Notes under the pieces: generated by a model
The model's input: only the letters and a program-made list of their open reading frames with translations
The model's database searches: none
Told to the model about the DNA's origin: nothing
Part shown: positions 31,452 through 40,332 of the stretch, one piece after another
Layout: the number at the start of each line of letters is the position of its first letter
Position numbering within the stretch: position 1 is the first letter of the stretch
Program-made: the position numbers and the translations under genes
DNA from: Myxococcota bacterium
GTDB taxonomy: Bacteria > Myxococcota_A > UBA796 > JAFGLY01
DNA length: 64,000 nt
Reading direction: 5' to 3'
Assembly (NCBI GenBank): GCA_024276675.1
Contig: JAJRWT010000039.1
Coordinates: 1-64,000 of the forward strand

Positions 31452-31549
31452 GAGTAAGGGTGAGTGTGGCGTAGTATATAGCGCGGACGTACCTGGCGAA
31501 GGACTGGGCCGCTCCGGCGACTCGTAGAGCGGGCTTCCCAGCCTGCCAA

Positions 31550-31622
31550 GTGGGGCAGGCTTTCCTGCCTGCCCTTGCTGTTACCCTGCATGGTAGGCCG
31601 GCTGGAAGCCGGCCCCACGACC
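31550..31622. repeat. BIME-like dispersed palindromic repeat, copy 2
   Basis: Hairpin GGGGCAGGCTTTCCTGCCTGCCC, the linker TTGCTGTTACCCTGCATGGT, and hairpin GGCCGGCTGGAAGCCGGCC. It sits between bamI and the cyclase gene and may act as a terminator or as mRNA 3' protection for the bam transcript. Related copies are at 3880-3950 and 55165-55326. Confidence 0.75.
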
Positions 31623-31658
31623 AGGAGTAGTCAGCAGTCCTGTCCTTGGCCCGTGGTT

Positions 31659-32273
31659 TCAAGTGCTCTTGGAAAGGACTTCCTTTTGCTGCTTGAAGGA
31701 GAAGGCTTCCACCAGCACGAAGGCAGCCTGCAGCCAGGATGTGGGGCAAAGCGGGAAGCATTCCTTGCAAGTGGGACATTCCCTGGCGGCGATCCGCGGA
31801 ATGAAACTGATCTCCTTCTTGAAGCCCCTGTTGATGAAACCAATAGCGCCCTTTCCCTTTACCTCGTCGCAGTATCGTACACACAGCCCGCAATGAATGC
31901 AGAAGGAAGGCTCTTTTTCGAAGCGGCCCCTGCTCGCTCCGTACTCAACGGCCAGGTCTTGGAGCTGCGGGGAGTCGGGAGCGTGGGCCAGGAGCAGCTC
32001 CAGGAGGGTTTTTCGGATCCTGTCGATCCGTTGGGACCTGGTCCTCACCACTAGGCCGTCCTGGGCGAGATACACGCAGGAAACCACGAGCCGCTTCCTG
32101 CCATGAAGCCCCGCCTCCACAAGACAGAGGCGACACCCACCAAAGGGTTTCAGGGCTTCGTGGTGGCAGAGCGTAGGGATGGATATCCCCGCCTTCCTGG
32201 AGGCCTCCAGGACGGTCATGCCCTCCGTGGCCAGGACTTGCGCTCCGTCGATGTGCATGTGGATTTCACTCAT
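31659..32273 (-). CDS. bamI: BamI-like iron-sulfur subunit (NuoG N-terminus-like)
   Basis: 204 residues from the ATG at 32273, which overlaps the stop of bamH; the longer upstream frame lies inside that gene. An N-terminal [2Fe-2S] ferredoxin domain (LCHHEALKPFGGCRLCLVE) is followed by a region with two [4Fe-4S] motifs: CIHCGLCVRYC and CPTCKECFPLCP. This is the arrangement of the N-terminal part of NuoG and of HoxU. In the class II benzoyl-CoA reductase complex it would carry electrons in the GHI module. Last gene of the operon. Confidence 0.85.
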   Translation of the reverse strand: MSEIHMHIDGAQVLATEGMTVLEASRKAGISIPTLCHHEALKPFGGCRLCLVEAGLHGRKRLVVSCVYLAQDGLVVRTRSQRIDRIRKTLLELLLAHAPDSPQLQDLAVEYGASRGRFEKEPSFCIHCGLCVRYCDEVKGKGAIGFINRGFKKEISFIPRIAARECPTCKECFPLCPTSWLQAAFVLVEAFSFKQQKEVLSKST

Positions 32274-34195
32274 GGTCTTTGCCTTTTCCCGATCATTCTG
32301 TCCGCTTCCGGGAGAGGCGCCGGAACGGGTTCGCCGGAGAGCTTCTTCACGGCGCCGAAGCGGGGCGGGCAGACCTCGAAACAGACGCCACAGGCCGTGC
32401 AGACATCCTGGTGGATGACATGGATCTTCTTTTTGCCGCCGTCGATTGCTCCCGAAGGGCATTTTTTCATGCAGATCATGCATGCCTTGCATTTTTCCGG
32501 GTCGATGTAGTAGGACAACAGGCCCTTGCAGGAGAGGGCGGGGCAGCGTTTCTCGCGGATATGCGCCTCGTATTCGTGCCGGAAGTACCGCAAGGTGCTC
32601 AAGAACGGCGACGGGGCGCTCTTTCCCAGGGCGCAGAGCGATGCCTCCGCCAGCACCTCGGAAAGCTGCTCCAGGGTCTCGATGTCGCCATCCCTACCCT
32701 GTCCTCTGCAAATATTGGTCAGAAGCCTGTGCATCTGCACGAGCCCCTCGCGGCAGGGTACGCACTTACCACAGGATTCATCCGCCAGGAAGCCGATGAA
32801 GTACCTGGCCACGTCCACCATGCAGGTGTCTTCGTCCATGACGATCATTCCACCGGAACCCATCATGGACCCCCCGCTGGCGAGTTCGTCGAAACCAACG
32901 TTCAGATCCAACATGCTTTCGGGGATGCACCCCCCGGACGGCCCGCCGGTCTGCACGGCCTTGAATTTCTTGCCTCCGGGGATTCCGCCGCCAATTCCAT
33001 AGATGATATCTCGCAGGGTCATGCCCATGGGCACTTCCACGAGGCCGGTGTTGTTGATCTTGCCAACTAGAGAGAAGATCTTTGTGCCCTTGCTGGTTTC
33101 GGTTCCGAAGCGAGTGAACCAATCGGCCCCCTTGTTGATGATTAGCGGCACGTTGGCCCAGGTTTCGACGTTGTTCAATACGCTGGGTCGTTCCCAGAGA
33201 CCCCTGATGTTGGAGCGGATGTATTTCGGTCTGGGTTCTCCGACCCTTCCCTCCAACGCGGTCATGAGCGCCGTGGATTCGCCACAGACGAAGGCGCCGG
33301 CGCCCCGGTGTACCGTGACCGTGAAATCGAAGCCGGATCCCAGGATGTTCCTTCCCAGGAACCCGTATTCTTCCGCGCTTTGTATTGCGATGTCGATGTT
33401 TTCCACCGCCAACGGGTATTCCTGCCTGACGTATATGTAGCCCTCGTGGGAACCCACGGCATAGGCTCCCAGGATCAAGCCCTCCAGTACCGAATGGGGA
33501 TTGCCCTCCAGGAGGCTCCTGTCCATGTACGCGCCGGGATCTCCTTCATCTGCGTTGACGATCACGTACCTGGTGCCACCGGGCGCATCACGGGAGCCTT
33601 CCCACTTTCTTCCCGTGGGAAAGCCACCTCCCCCGCGCCCCCGAAGCCGGGACTTCTTTACTTCGTCCAGCACAGCTTCCGGGGTCATCTTAGAAAGCGC
33701 CTTGGCCAACGCCGTGTAGCCACCGATGGCGACGTAGTCTTGGATGCTCTTGGGATCGATTCTGCCGTTGGAACCGAAAACGAGCCGCTGCTGGTGCTTG
33801 TAGAAGGGGACCTGGGATTCATCGACCACCTTCCGCTGGCTGGCGGGGTCGGTGAAGAGCAGGCGCTGGATGATCTTCTTTTCCTGGATGGTCTGGGCGA
33901 TGATCTCGGGAACGTCCCTGGGGCCCACCTGGAAATAGGCGACCCCTTCCGGGTGGATGATGATAATTGGACCCATCTCGCAGAAACCGTGACAGCCTGT
34001 CCTGCGGATCTCCACCTGGCCGGTCAGACCCTGCTTTGCCAGCTCGGCTTCGATGGCTGCGGATACGTCCGGGCTGCCCGTGGCATGGCAGGCCGATCCG
34101 GAGCAAAGCGCTATGCAGGGCTTGTGGGGATCTTTGCGGGAAAGAAGGTCCTTCCTGAATTCCGCCAATTCCTGGGCTGAGCTGATACGCGGCAT
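32270..34195 (-). CDS. bamH: BamH-like NADH-dehydrogenase NuoF-type flavoprotein
   Basis: 641 residues. N-terminal thioredoxin-like [2Fe-2S] domain (CSGSACHATG, then RRTGCHGFCEMGP), FMN/NAD(H)-binding domain (LRGRGGGGFPTGRKW, VNADEGDPGAYMDR), SLBB region, [4Fe-4S] motif CGKCVPCREG, then a C-terminal two-cluster ferredoxin (CKACMICMKKCP and CTACGVCFEVCP). The same extended layout occurs in HndC, HydB and BamH of electron-bifurcating complexes. It is likely the NAD(H) site. Ten bases separate it from bamG upstream and it overlaps bamI by ATGA. Confidence 0.92.
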   Translation of the reverse strand: MPRISSAQELAEFRKDLLSRKDPHKPCIALCSGSACHATGSPDVSAAIEAELAKQGLTGQVEIRRTGCHGFCEMGPIIIIHPEGVAYFQVGPRDVPEIIAQTIQEKKIIQRLLFTDPASQRKVVDESQVPFYKHQQRLVFGSNGRIDPKSIQDYVAIGGYTALAKALSKMTPEAVLDEVKKSRLRGRGGGGFPTGRKWEGSRDAPGGTRYVIVNADEGDPGAYMDRSLLEGNPHSVLEGLILGAYAVGSHEGYIYVRQEYPLAVENIDIAIQSAEEYGFLGRNILGSGFDFTVTVHRGAGAFVCGESTALMTALEGRVGEPRPKYIRSNIRGLWERPSVLNNVETWANVPLIINKGADWFTRFGTETSKGTKIFSLVGKINNTGLVEVPMGMTLRDIIYGIGGGIPGGKKFKAVQTGGPSGGCIPESMLDLNVGFDELASGGSMMGSGGMIVMDEDTCMVDVARYFIGFLADESCGKCVPCREGLVQMHRLLTNICRGQGRDGDIETLEQLSEVLAEASLCALGKSAPSPFLSTLRYFRHEYEAHIREKRCPALSCKGLLSYYIDPEKCKACMICMKKCPSGAIDGGKKKIHVIHQDVCTACGVCFEVCPPRFGAVKKLSGEPVPAPLPEADRMIGKRQRP

Positions 34196-34204
34196 GTTTC
34201 GTTC

Positions 34205-34657
34205 CTACTTGTAGCTTTCCACGACGGCTGCCGCCCTGGCCGGAGACATCTTGCCATGGGTCTTCCCGTCGATCTCCATCACCGGTCCCAGGGCACAACA
34301 GCCAAGGCAGTTGACCGTTTCAAGGCTGAAATCCAGGTCCAGGTCCGTTTCGCCGGGCCCGATCCCCGTGACCTCTGTGAGGGAGTCCAGCACCCGGGGG
34401 GCGCCACGCACATGGCAGGCGGTCCCCATGCAGAGATGGATCTCGTGACGCCCCCTGGGAGCCAGGCTGAAAGCTTTGTAGAAGGTGGCGATATGGCGTA
34501 TCCGCGCCATGGGGACACCCAAGCTCCGGCTGACCCTTTCCAGTGCTTCGGTGGGGAGCCAGTGAAACATGGCCTGGATGTCCAGCAGGACCTGTATCAA
34601 GGCACTTGGTTCCGCTCGGTACCTGTCCACGATTTGGTCGATTCTATCCATTTCCAT
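34205..34657 (-). CDS. bamG: BamG-like NuoE-type [2Fe-2S] subunit
   Basis: 150 residues. NuoE family: an N-terminal helical part (LPTEALERVSRSLGVPMARI) and a thioredoxin-like domain with ligands in CMGTACHVRGAP and CLGCCALGP. It would partner the NuoF-like BamH in the NAD(H)-linked module. It sits between bamF and bamH, the same order as in the bam operon described for Geobacter. Confidence 0.9.
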   Translation of the reverse strand: MEMDRIDQIVDRYRAEPSALIQVLLDIQAMFHWLPTEALERVSRSLGVPMARIRHIATFYKAFSLAPRGRHEIHLCMGTACHVRGAPRVLDSLTEVTGIGPGETDLDLDFSLETVNCLGCCALGPVMEIDGKTHGKMSPARAAAVVESYK

Positions 34658-34716
34658 GGCCTGTCACTCCGCTCCCAGGTGGTTTCCACGGTTGCGCCGC
34701 CCTGTGGTGTCGTCGT

Positions 34717-35484
34717 CTACGCGAGAGCATAGCTGCCCTGCTCCTGATCGAAGCTCACGAGGCCCTGCCGTAACGAGAGACCCATCTGTCTGGCCACCGC
34801 GCCACGGTCAAGGCCCAGCTTCCGGGCGATGGTTCCCGATGAAAGGGGGCCGTCTTCCAGGATCCGTAGAATCTGCGCCATGGCCAGCTTGTCGGTCACC
34901 AGGTCGTTGAAAAGGCTGTCCATCCGTGGACTGCCGTAGAACTCGTCGAAGGCTTCTTCTGTCCTGATGGGCACCCTGAACTTTTCACGCTCCACCAGCT
35001 TCAGGTAGGGAATCAGCCTGGTGATGGCGTCGAGCCTGGTGCTCAGGCCGCTGCTGTCGATTCCCTCTGCCTGGCCCATGGGCCCCAGCTCCCTGAGCCG
35101 TAGCGCAAAGTCGCTCATGACCTCGGCGAAACGGTTTCCTTCCGAAGCCGAGATCCATTCGATCCTGACTCGGCCCGGTTTCAGGCCCACCTGCTGAAAC
35201 AGCTTCTTGCAGAGATGGATGGTGGCGAGGGCATCGTAGTTGCCCTCGGTCACGTAGTGGCATTCACCGGGCCAGCAACCGCCGACGATCACCCCGTCTG
35301 CTCCCCTGGAGAAGGCGCGGAGGATAAAGGACAGATCCACCCTGCCGGTACACATGACCCGGATTATCCTGATTTCGGGAGAGTATTGTTGTCTGGAAAC
35401 TCCAGAGAGGTCTGCTGCCGAATACGCTCACCAATGGCACAAGAACGCTACGATCCTCGGCTTGAATTCGAGTCCTGTAATCAT
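34717..35484 (-). CDS. bamF: BamF: selenocysteine-containing MvhD-like subunit (UGA decoded at codon 19)
   Basis: 255 residues if the in-frame TGA at 35428-35430 is read as Sec. Stopping there would leave only a frame from an internal Met (212 residues, starting 35355) that lacks the conserved N-terminus. The upstream part reads FLCHW-Sec-AYSAADLSG, where MvhD-family proteins have CxxC in the same context (like CNWCSYAGADL); IIRVMCTGRVD and VGGCWPGECHY follow as expected. The start at 35484 has a strong ribosome site, GGAAGGAGACAGTGATG. A C-terminal winged-helix-like extension follows. Sec versions of this protein are known in methanogen VhuD and, as I recall, in Geobacter BamF. It links the HdrA-like BamE to the rest of the complex. 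Confidence 0.92.
35392..35430 (-). promoter_or_regulatory. Bacterial SECIS-type hairpin following the bamF UGA
   Basis: In the mRNA the UGA (35430-35428) is followed after 21 nt by TCTGGA-GTT-TCCAGA (35406-35392), a perfect six-pair stem with a GU-containing loop. The distance from UGA to the apical loop, about 27 nt, is within the range known for bacterial SECIS elements read by SelB. The hairpin lies in coding sequence, as bacterial SECIS elements do. Confidence 0.8.
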
Positions 35485-35541
35485 CACTGTCTCCTTCCAG
35501 GTTCGTGGTCCCGTTGCTCCCGCAGGCGGCCAGGCCGGCAC

Positions 35542-38500
35542 CTATGGTGCCAACGCCGCGTCGATCTGACTGAAGATCTCCTCGTCGGTGAAGTGTTTCA
35601 GGATGATGGCGTTGGTGGGGCACTTGGCGTTGCACAGACCATCCCCCTTGCAGAGGATGGGGTTCACCCGGGCCTTCCTGCCTTGCGGCGTCTCGTGGAA
35701 TTCTATGGCGCCGTAGGTACAGGCGCTGATGCAGGCTCCACATGACACACAGTCCCTCTCCCGTACCTCGCAGACGGCTCCGGATGCCTTCACCGTGTCT
35801 TGTGAGAGAAGGGTCGCGGCACGGCCGGCTGCTCCGTAGGCCTGGGCGATGGCTTCGGACAGGTGCTTGGGATAGTGGCCGATGCCACACATGAAGACTC
35901 CGTCAACGGCGAAGTCCACGGGGCGGAGTTTTACGTGGGCTTCCTGGAAGAACCCATCGGGGTTGGTGGTCAGCTTGAAGAACCTTGTGACCTCCTGGCT
36001 GCCGGTGGAGGGAACGACTCCGGTGGAAAGAACCAGCAGTTGGGCGTCCAACTCCAGCCGTTGACCGAGAATCGGGTCCGTCACGGTGACCTGCAGGACT
36101 GGTCTGCCTTCGTAGTCGGTGGCTGGTTCCACCTGGGGGGGGTCGTTGGGTTCGTAGCGGATGAACTTGACGTGCCTGGCTGCCGCTTCGCGGTAGGAGT
36201 CTTCTCGGAAGCCGTAGGTTCTCATGTCACGGAAGAGCAGGTAGATGTTCATCCGTGGGTGCTGCTCTTTGAGCAGCAGGGCGTTCTTGATGGCCTGCCC
36301 ACAACACACGCGGGAGCAGTAGTTGCGATCCCTTTGTCGAGAGCCGACACACTGGATCATCACAAGGTTCTCGACACCCTCCAACGCCGATCCCGCTTCA
36401 GCCCCTTCCCGGGCGATGATCTGCTCAAGTTGGAGTTGGGTCAGCACGCGTTCGTCCTGGCCGTACAGGTACTCGGTGGGCTTGTATTCAGCGGCTCCCG
36501 TGGCCAGGATGGCCGTACCGTGGTGGATGTGCCTGGTTCTGCCCTCGGATTCCACGGTTGTGTTGAAGTTGCCTATGTAGCCGGAGACATTCGTAATGGT
36601 AGCCTGGTGGGATATCTGTATCAGTCGATGTTGGTAGATCTGGCGGATGAGACCACGCAGGTATTCCTGCACATCCAGGCCGTCCAGGGTGGAATGGAGC
36701 CTACGTGCCATGCCTCCGAGATGGGCCTCCCTTTCCAGCAGGTGTACTTCGAAGCCCTGGTTGGCCAGGGACAGTGCGGCGGTCATACCCGCCACGCCGC
36801 CCCCCACCACCAGGGCCCTCTTGTTGACGGGTAGATCGAACTCCTGCAACGGCTCCAGGTTTTCGGTCCTTGCAACGGACATGCGTATGATGTCTTTGGC
36901 CTTTGCCGTGGCTTCTTCTTTTTGCTTGGAATGTACCCAGGAGCAATGCTCCCGGATGTTGGCCATGTCAAACAGGTATTGGTTGATCCCACCTTCCCGG
37001 AGGGTATCACGGAACAGGGGTTCGTGGGTCTTGGGAGTACATGCGGCGACACAAACGCGGTTGAGCTTTTTTTCCCGGATGGTGTTGGAAATCTGCTCGG
37101 CTGCGTCCGTGGAGCAGATGAACAGGCCCTCTTCCGCGTGAACCACGTTGTCCAACCCAGAGGCGTATTCCACCACGGAAGGGATATCCACCACGCGACC
37201 GATGTTTGCTCCGCAGTGACACACGAAGACGCCTGCCCGCAGCGGTTCCCGGGAGACATCCCTCTCCGGTGGATAGACCCGTTCCCTGGCAAGCCAGCCA
37301 CGCCGGTAGCCCAAGAGTTCACCCGAGAGGGCGCTTGCTCCGCTGGCGGTAACCACCGACTCTGGAATGTCCATGGGCCCTACGAATGCCCCGCTGACGA
37401 AAACGCCCGGTCTGGAGGTCTTGATGGGATTTGCCGGGTCTGTCTTGCAGAATCCGTGGGGATTGAGTTCAACACCGAGCTGGCTGGAGAGGGCCCTGGC
37501 GCTGGCCGGCGGCTGAAGACCAACGCCCAGGACCACCAGGTCGAACTCTTCTTCCTGGACCCCCTGTCCAGGGATGACGTACCGGATGGTTACGTTGTTG
37601 GTTTCGGGGATTTCCCTTCCGATGGACACGTAGCTCCTGACGAAACGGACCCCGGGAAGGGCTTCGGCACGTTGGTAGAAGCGTTCGAAATCCTTGCCAT
37701 ATGACCGGATGTCGTTGTGGAAGACAACGGCCTCCAGTTGGGCGTCGTGATCTTTGGCCAGGATCACCTGTTTCTGGATATACGAACAGCAGACCGCCGA
37801 ACAATAGCTGGACCCCCCCTCGTTGACCTGCCTGGACCCAACGCAGTGTATCCAGGCGATCTTGTGGGGATGCCGCTTGTCGGAAGGGCGCAGGATCTCG
37901 CCCTCGTGGGGCCCAGTGGAACATAGCAGCCGTTCGAAATCCAGACTGGTGACCACGTTCTTGAGTGTGCCATACCCGTAGTCGCCCCTGGTGGCGGGGT
38001 CGAAGACCCCGTAGCCCGGCGACAGCACGACCGCTCCCACCTTGATGACCTGCTTTCGTGGCTTCTGGTGGAGATCGATGGCCCTGTTCTGGCATACAGC
38101 TTCGCAGATGGAGCATTTTTCGTCTTGAAGGAAAAGGCAGCGATCATCGATGTATGGAACCAGAGGGATGGCTTGCGAGAAGAAGATGTGGATTGCCTTG
38201 TTGTCGCCCAGCTCCTGGTTGAAGGGATCAGGGACGTGCACCGGGCAGTATTCCACGCAGGTGGTGCATCCCGTGCAGCGATCCTCGTCTACGTAGCGGG
38301 GTTTCCTGGTGAGGGTGACAGTGAAGTCCCCTGCCTGGCCTTCGATGGCTTCCAGTTCGGTGTAGGTCAGTATTTCGATGTTGGGATGCCGGTCACATTC
38401 GATGAACTTTGGCGATTCGATACACATGGAGCAGTCGTTGGTGGGAAAGGTCTTGTCCAGTTGGGCCATCTTCCCACCGATGGTGGGAGCCCTTTCCACC

Positions 38501-38607
38501 AGGAAGACCTTGTACCCCGTGGCGGCGAGATCCAGGGCGGCCTGTATGCCGCTGATCCCTCCACCAACGACCATGACATCTCCGAAGTTGCTGCCGGCGA
38601 CATTCAT
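35542..38607 (-). CDS. bamE: BamE-like large HdrA-type flavoprotein
   Basis: 1021 residues, larger than HdrA (about 650), as in BamE and HdrA-fusion proteins. N-terminal FAD unit (VMVVGGGISGIQAALDLAA), a Cys-rich patch (CSMCIESPKFIEC) and a ferredoxin pair (CTGCTTCVEYCP; CSICEAVCQNRA) form the first half. The second half is the HdrA core: VFVCHCGANIG, VAACTPKTHEPLF, a second FAD site (ALVVGGGVAGMTAALSLA) and a C-terminal two-cluster ferredoxin (CVSCGACISACTYG, CKGDGLCNAKCPT). It is the probable flavin-based bifurcation centre. It starts within the bamD stop (ATGA). The Cys patch here has Cys rather than Sec. Confidence 0.92.
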   Translation of the reverse strand: MNVAGSNFGDVMVVGGGISGIQAALDLAATGYKVFLVERAPTIGGKMAQLDKTFPTNDCSMCIESPKFIECDRHPNIEILTYTELEAIEGQAGDFTVTLTRKPRYVDEDRCTGCTTCVEYCPVHVPDPFNQELGDNKAIHIFFSQAIPLVPYIDDRCLFLQDEKCSICEAVCQNRAIDLHQKPRKQVIKVGAVVLSPGYGVFDPATRGDYGYGTLKNVVTSLDFERLLCSTGPHEGEILRPSDKRHPHKIAWIHCVGSRQVNEGGSSYCSAVCCSYIQKQVILAKDHDAQLEAVVFHNDIRSYGKDFERFYQRAEALPGVRFVRSYVSIGREIPETNNVTIRYVIPGQGVQEEEFDLVVLGVGLQPPASARALSSQLGVELNPHGFCKTDPANPIKTSRPGVFVSGAFVGPMDIPESVVTASGASALSGELLGYRRGWLARERVYPPERDVSREPLRAGVFVCHCGANIGRVVDIPSVVEYASGLDNVVHAEEGLFICSTDAAEQISNTIREKKLNRVCVAACTPKTHEPLFRDTLREGGINQYLFDMANIREHCSWVHSKQKEEATAKAKDIIRMSVARTENLEPLQEFDLPVNKRALVVGGGVAGMTAALSLANQGFEVHLLEREAHLGGMARRLHSTLDGLDVQEYLRGLIRQIYQHRLIQISHQATITNVSGYIGNFNTTVESEGRTRHIHHGTAILATGAAEYKPTEYLYGQDERVLTQLQLEQIIAREGAEAGSALEGVENLVMIQCVGSRQRDRNYCSRVCCGQAIKNALLLKEQHPRMNIYLLFRDMRTYGFREDSYREAAARHVKFIRYEPNDPPQVEPATDYEGRPVLQVTVTDPILGQRLELDAQLLVLSTGVVPSTGSQEVTRFFKLTTNPDGFFQEAHVKLRPVDFAVDGVFMCGIGHYPKHLSEAIAQAYGAAGRAATLLSQDTVKASGAVCEVRERDCVSCGACISACTYGAIEFHETPQGRKARVNPILCKGDGLCNAKCPTNAIILKHFTDEEIFSQIDAALAP

Positions 38608-39788
38608 GACTGTTCTCCGCTCCCCTGGAGTGAAGCATGGATGATTTCCGTGATGTCCATGATTTCCAGCGGATGGTCATCCCGCAGGGCGAGCCTGCTT
38701 TCTTCGAAATTGCTGATACAGTAGGGACAGGAGGTGACCAGGACCTGGGCGCCAACCTGCTGTGCCTGTTGCAACCTGATGTCGGCGAATCTTTCTCCCT
38801 TGGGAGTGTCCATCCAGATCCTGCCCCCACCTCCGCCACAGCACAGGCTGTCCTGCCGGTTGTCGGGCATCTCCAGCAGATCCAGCCCGGGTACCTTTTC
38901 CAGGACTTGCCTTGGCTGGTCATAGATTCCGTTGTGGCGCCCCAGGTAGCAGGGATCGTGGTAGGTGATCTTCTTTTCCGGTCCACCGCTCAATTCGAGT
39001 CGGCCTCCTTCCAACAGCTCCAGCAGGAGCTGCGACATGTGGACGATCTCGAAATGCACCATGAACTCGGGATACTCGTTCTTGAAGGTGTGATAACAAT
39101 GCGGGGACGACACGAGTATCTTCTTCACGCCCCTGTCTATGAAGGCCTTGATGTTCTTCCGGGCCAGGGCCTTGAACAGGTCTTCGTCGCCCGCCTTGCG
39201 GATGCTCTCGCCACAGCAGTTTTCGGCGGTTCCCAGGATCCCAAAATCCACTCCCGCCCTGTGGAGAAGGTCGACGGTGGCGCGCGCCACCTTTTTCATT
39301 CGGGGGTCGTAGCTGAAATAGCAGCCCACGAAGTACAGGAACTCCATGCCCTCGGAAAATGGCTCGACGGAAAGGCCCCTGGCCCAGGCGCCTCGCTTTT
39401 CCCGCTGGTCGCCCAGTGGATTGCCGTCGGCGGCGAGACTCCCGCCGACCGCACGCAGGGCTCGCGCCGAACCGGGAAACACCCCGTAAGAAGTTGCAAT
39501 CCTTCGAATGGCAACGCCAACCTGGATCTGTTCCACCCCCCTGGGGCACTGGGACGGGCAGGTCCCGCAGGTTGTGCAACGCCAGATGTCCTCCAGCTCG
39601 ATTTCAGGCAGCCCCAGGCTGGCCTGCCTGACGATCTTGCGGATGCTGAAGGGCCTTACCTTGTTCCAGGGGCAGAGGACATCGCATTTTCCGCATTGAT
39701 AGCAGAATTTGAAAGCATCTCCACCGGCATCCCTGATCTCTTGGATGATCTCTATGATAGGGGCGACTGTCTCCACGGTATTCACCAA
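38604..39788 (-). CDS. bamD: BamD-like HdrD/HdrB-type iron-sulfur protein
   Basis: 394 residues. N-terminal two-cluster ferredoxin (CYQCGKCDVLCP; CTTCGTCPSQCP), then two CCG domains characteristic of HdrB/HdrD and other succinate-dehydrogenase-C-like reductases: FVGCYFSYD...AENCCGE, and HDPCYLGRH...DSLCCGGGGGRIWMD, ending SCPYCISNFE. In the Bam complex it belongs to the DEF module between the HdrA-like BamE and the reductase. Its start follows bamC by only 7 bp, and its stop overlaps the bamE start. Confidence 0.91.
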   Translation of the reverse strand: MVNTVETVAPIIEIIQEIRDAGGDAFKFCYQCGKCDVLCPWNKVRPFSIRKIVRQASLGLPEIELEDIWRCTTCGTCPSQCPRGVEQIQVGVAIRRIATSYGVFPGSARALRAVGGSLAADGNPLGDQREKRGAWARGLSVEPFSEGMEFLYFVGCYFSYDPRMKKVARATVDLLHRAGVDFGILGTAENCCGESIRKAGDEDLFKALARKNIKAFIDRGVKKILVSSPHCYHTFKNEYPEFMVHFEIVHMSQLLLELLEGGRLELSGGPEKKITYHDPCYLGRHNGIYDQPRQVLEKVPGLDLLEMPDNRQDSLCCGGGGGRIWMDTPKGERFADIRLQQAQQVGAQVLVTSCPYCISNFEESRLALRDDHPLEIMDITEIIHASLQGSGEQS

Positions 39789-39795
39789 CCAGTCC

Positions 39796-40332
39796 TTACT
39801 TCGACATTCTGCTCATGGCGTCCATGAGCTGCTGCCAGCCATGCTTGTTGGCCAGGGCTTCCAGCCCGGCATCCAATTCCCCGACGATCCGTTCTTCTGG
39901 AGCTTCTTCTTCCCTCTCTTCGTAGGTGAGGGCGTCTGCAAGACACCATTGCACGCACATGGGTTCATCCAGAGAGGGATCGGATTCGCACATGTCGCAC
40001 TTCAGGGGGAGACCGGAATCCGGCTCCTTGAATACGTCGCGAGAGGGGCATGAAGCCCGGCAGAAGGCGCATTCGTCGTATTCCTTGCCGCCGATGGTGT
40101 ACTTGTCCCTGCCGGCGCATTCGGCTGCCGTGTACTCACCAGCGTACACGGGGATGTAGATGTCGGCAAGGGGGTCGCGAATCACGCGAATCCGGGACCT
40201 GGCCGGATTGGTGCTGCTGTACCGCGGCGTGGCGTGAAAAGACGAGCAGATGATTTCGCATGCTCGGCATCCATTGCACTTGTCCGCGTTGATGTTGATG
40301 ATCTTGATGACCTTCTTCTTGGCACGCGTCAC
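39796..40332 (-). CDS. bamC: BamC-like polyferredoxin electron-transfer subunit
   Basis: 178 residues with four Cys clusters: CNGCRACEIICSSFH, CAFCRASCPSRDVF, LKCDMCESDP and PMCVQWCLADAL, the usual layout of DMSO-reductase-type or AOR-associated ferredoxin subunits. In class II benzoyl-CoA reductase BamC forms the BC core with the tungsten subunit. It overlaps the bamB stop by ATGA, which argues for tight stoichiometry. Confidence 0.9.
   Translation of the reverse strand: MTRAKKKVIKIININADKCNGCRACEIICSSFHATPRYSSTNPARSRIRVIRDPLADIYIPVYAGEYTAAECAGRDKYTIGGKEYDECAFCRASCPSRDVFKEPDSGLPLKCDMCESDPSLDEPMCVQWCLADALTYEEREEEAPEERIVGELDAGLEALANKHGWQQLMDAMSRMSK

Noticed and set aside
33308..34180. 290-residue plus-strand open frame inside bamH
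   Set aside because: Antisense shadow; the opposite strand carries the full NuoF-type motifs.
34717..35355. bamF as a 212-residue protein starting at 35355
   Set aside because: That start lacks the conserved N-terminal MvhD part and a ribosome site; the UGA/Sec reading to 35484 restores both.
38370..38470. A second selenocysteine in bamE
   Set aside because: The Cys-rich patch reads CSMCIESP with ordinary Cys codons and no in-frame TGA.
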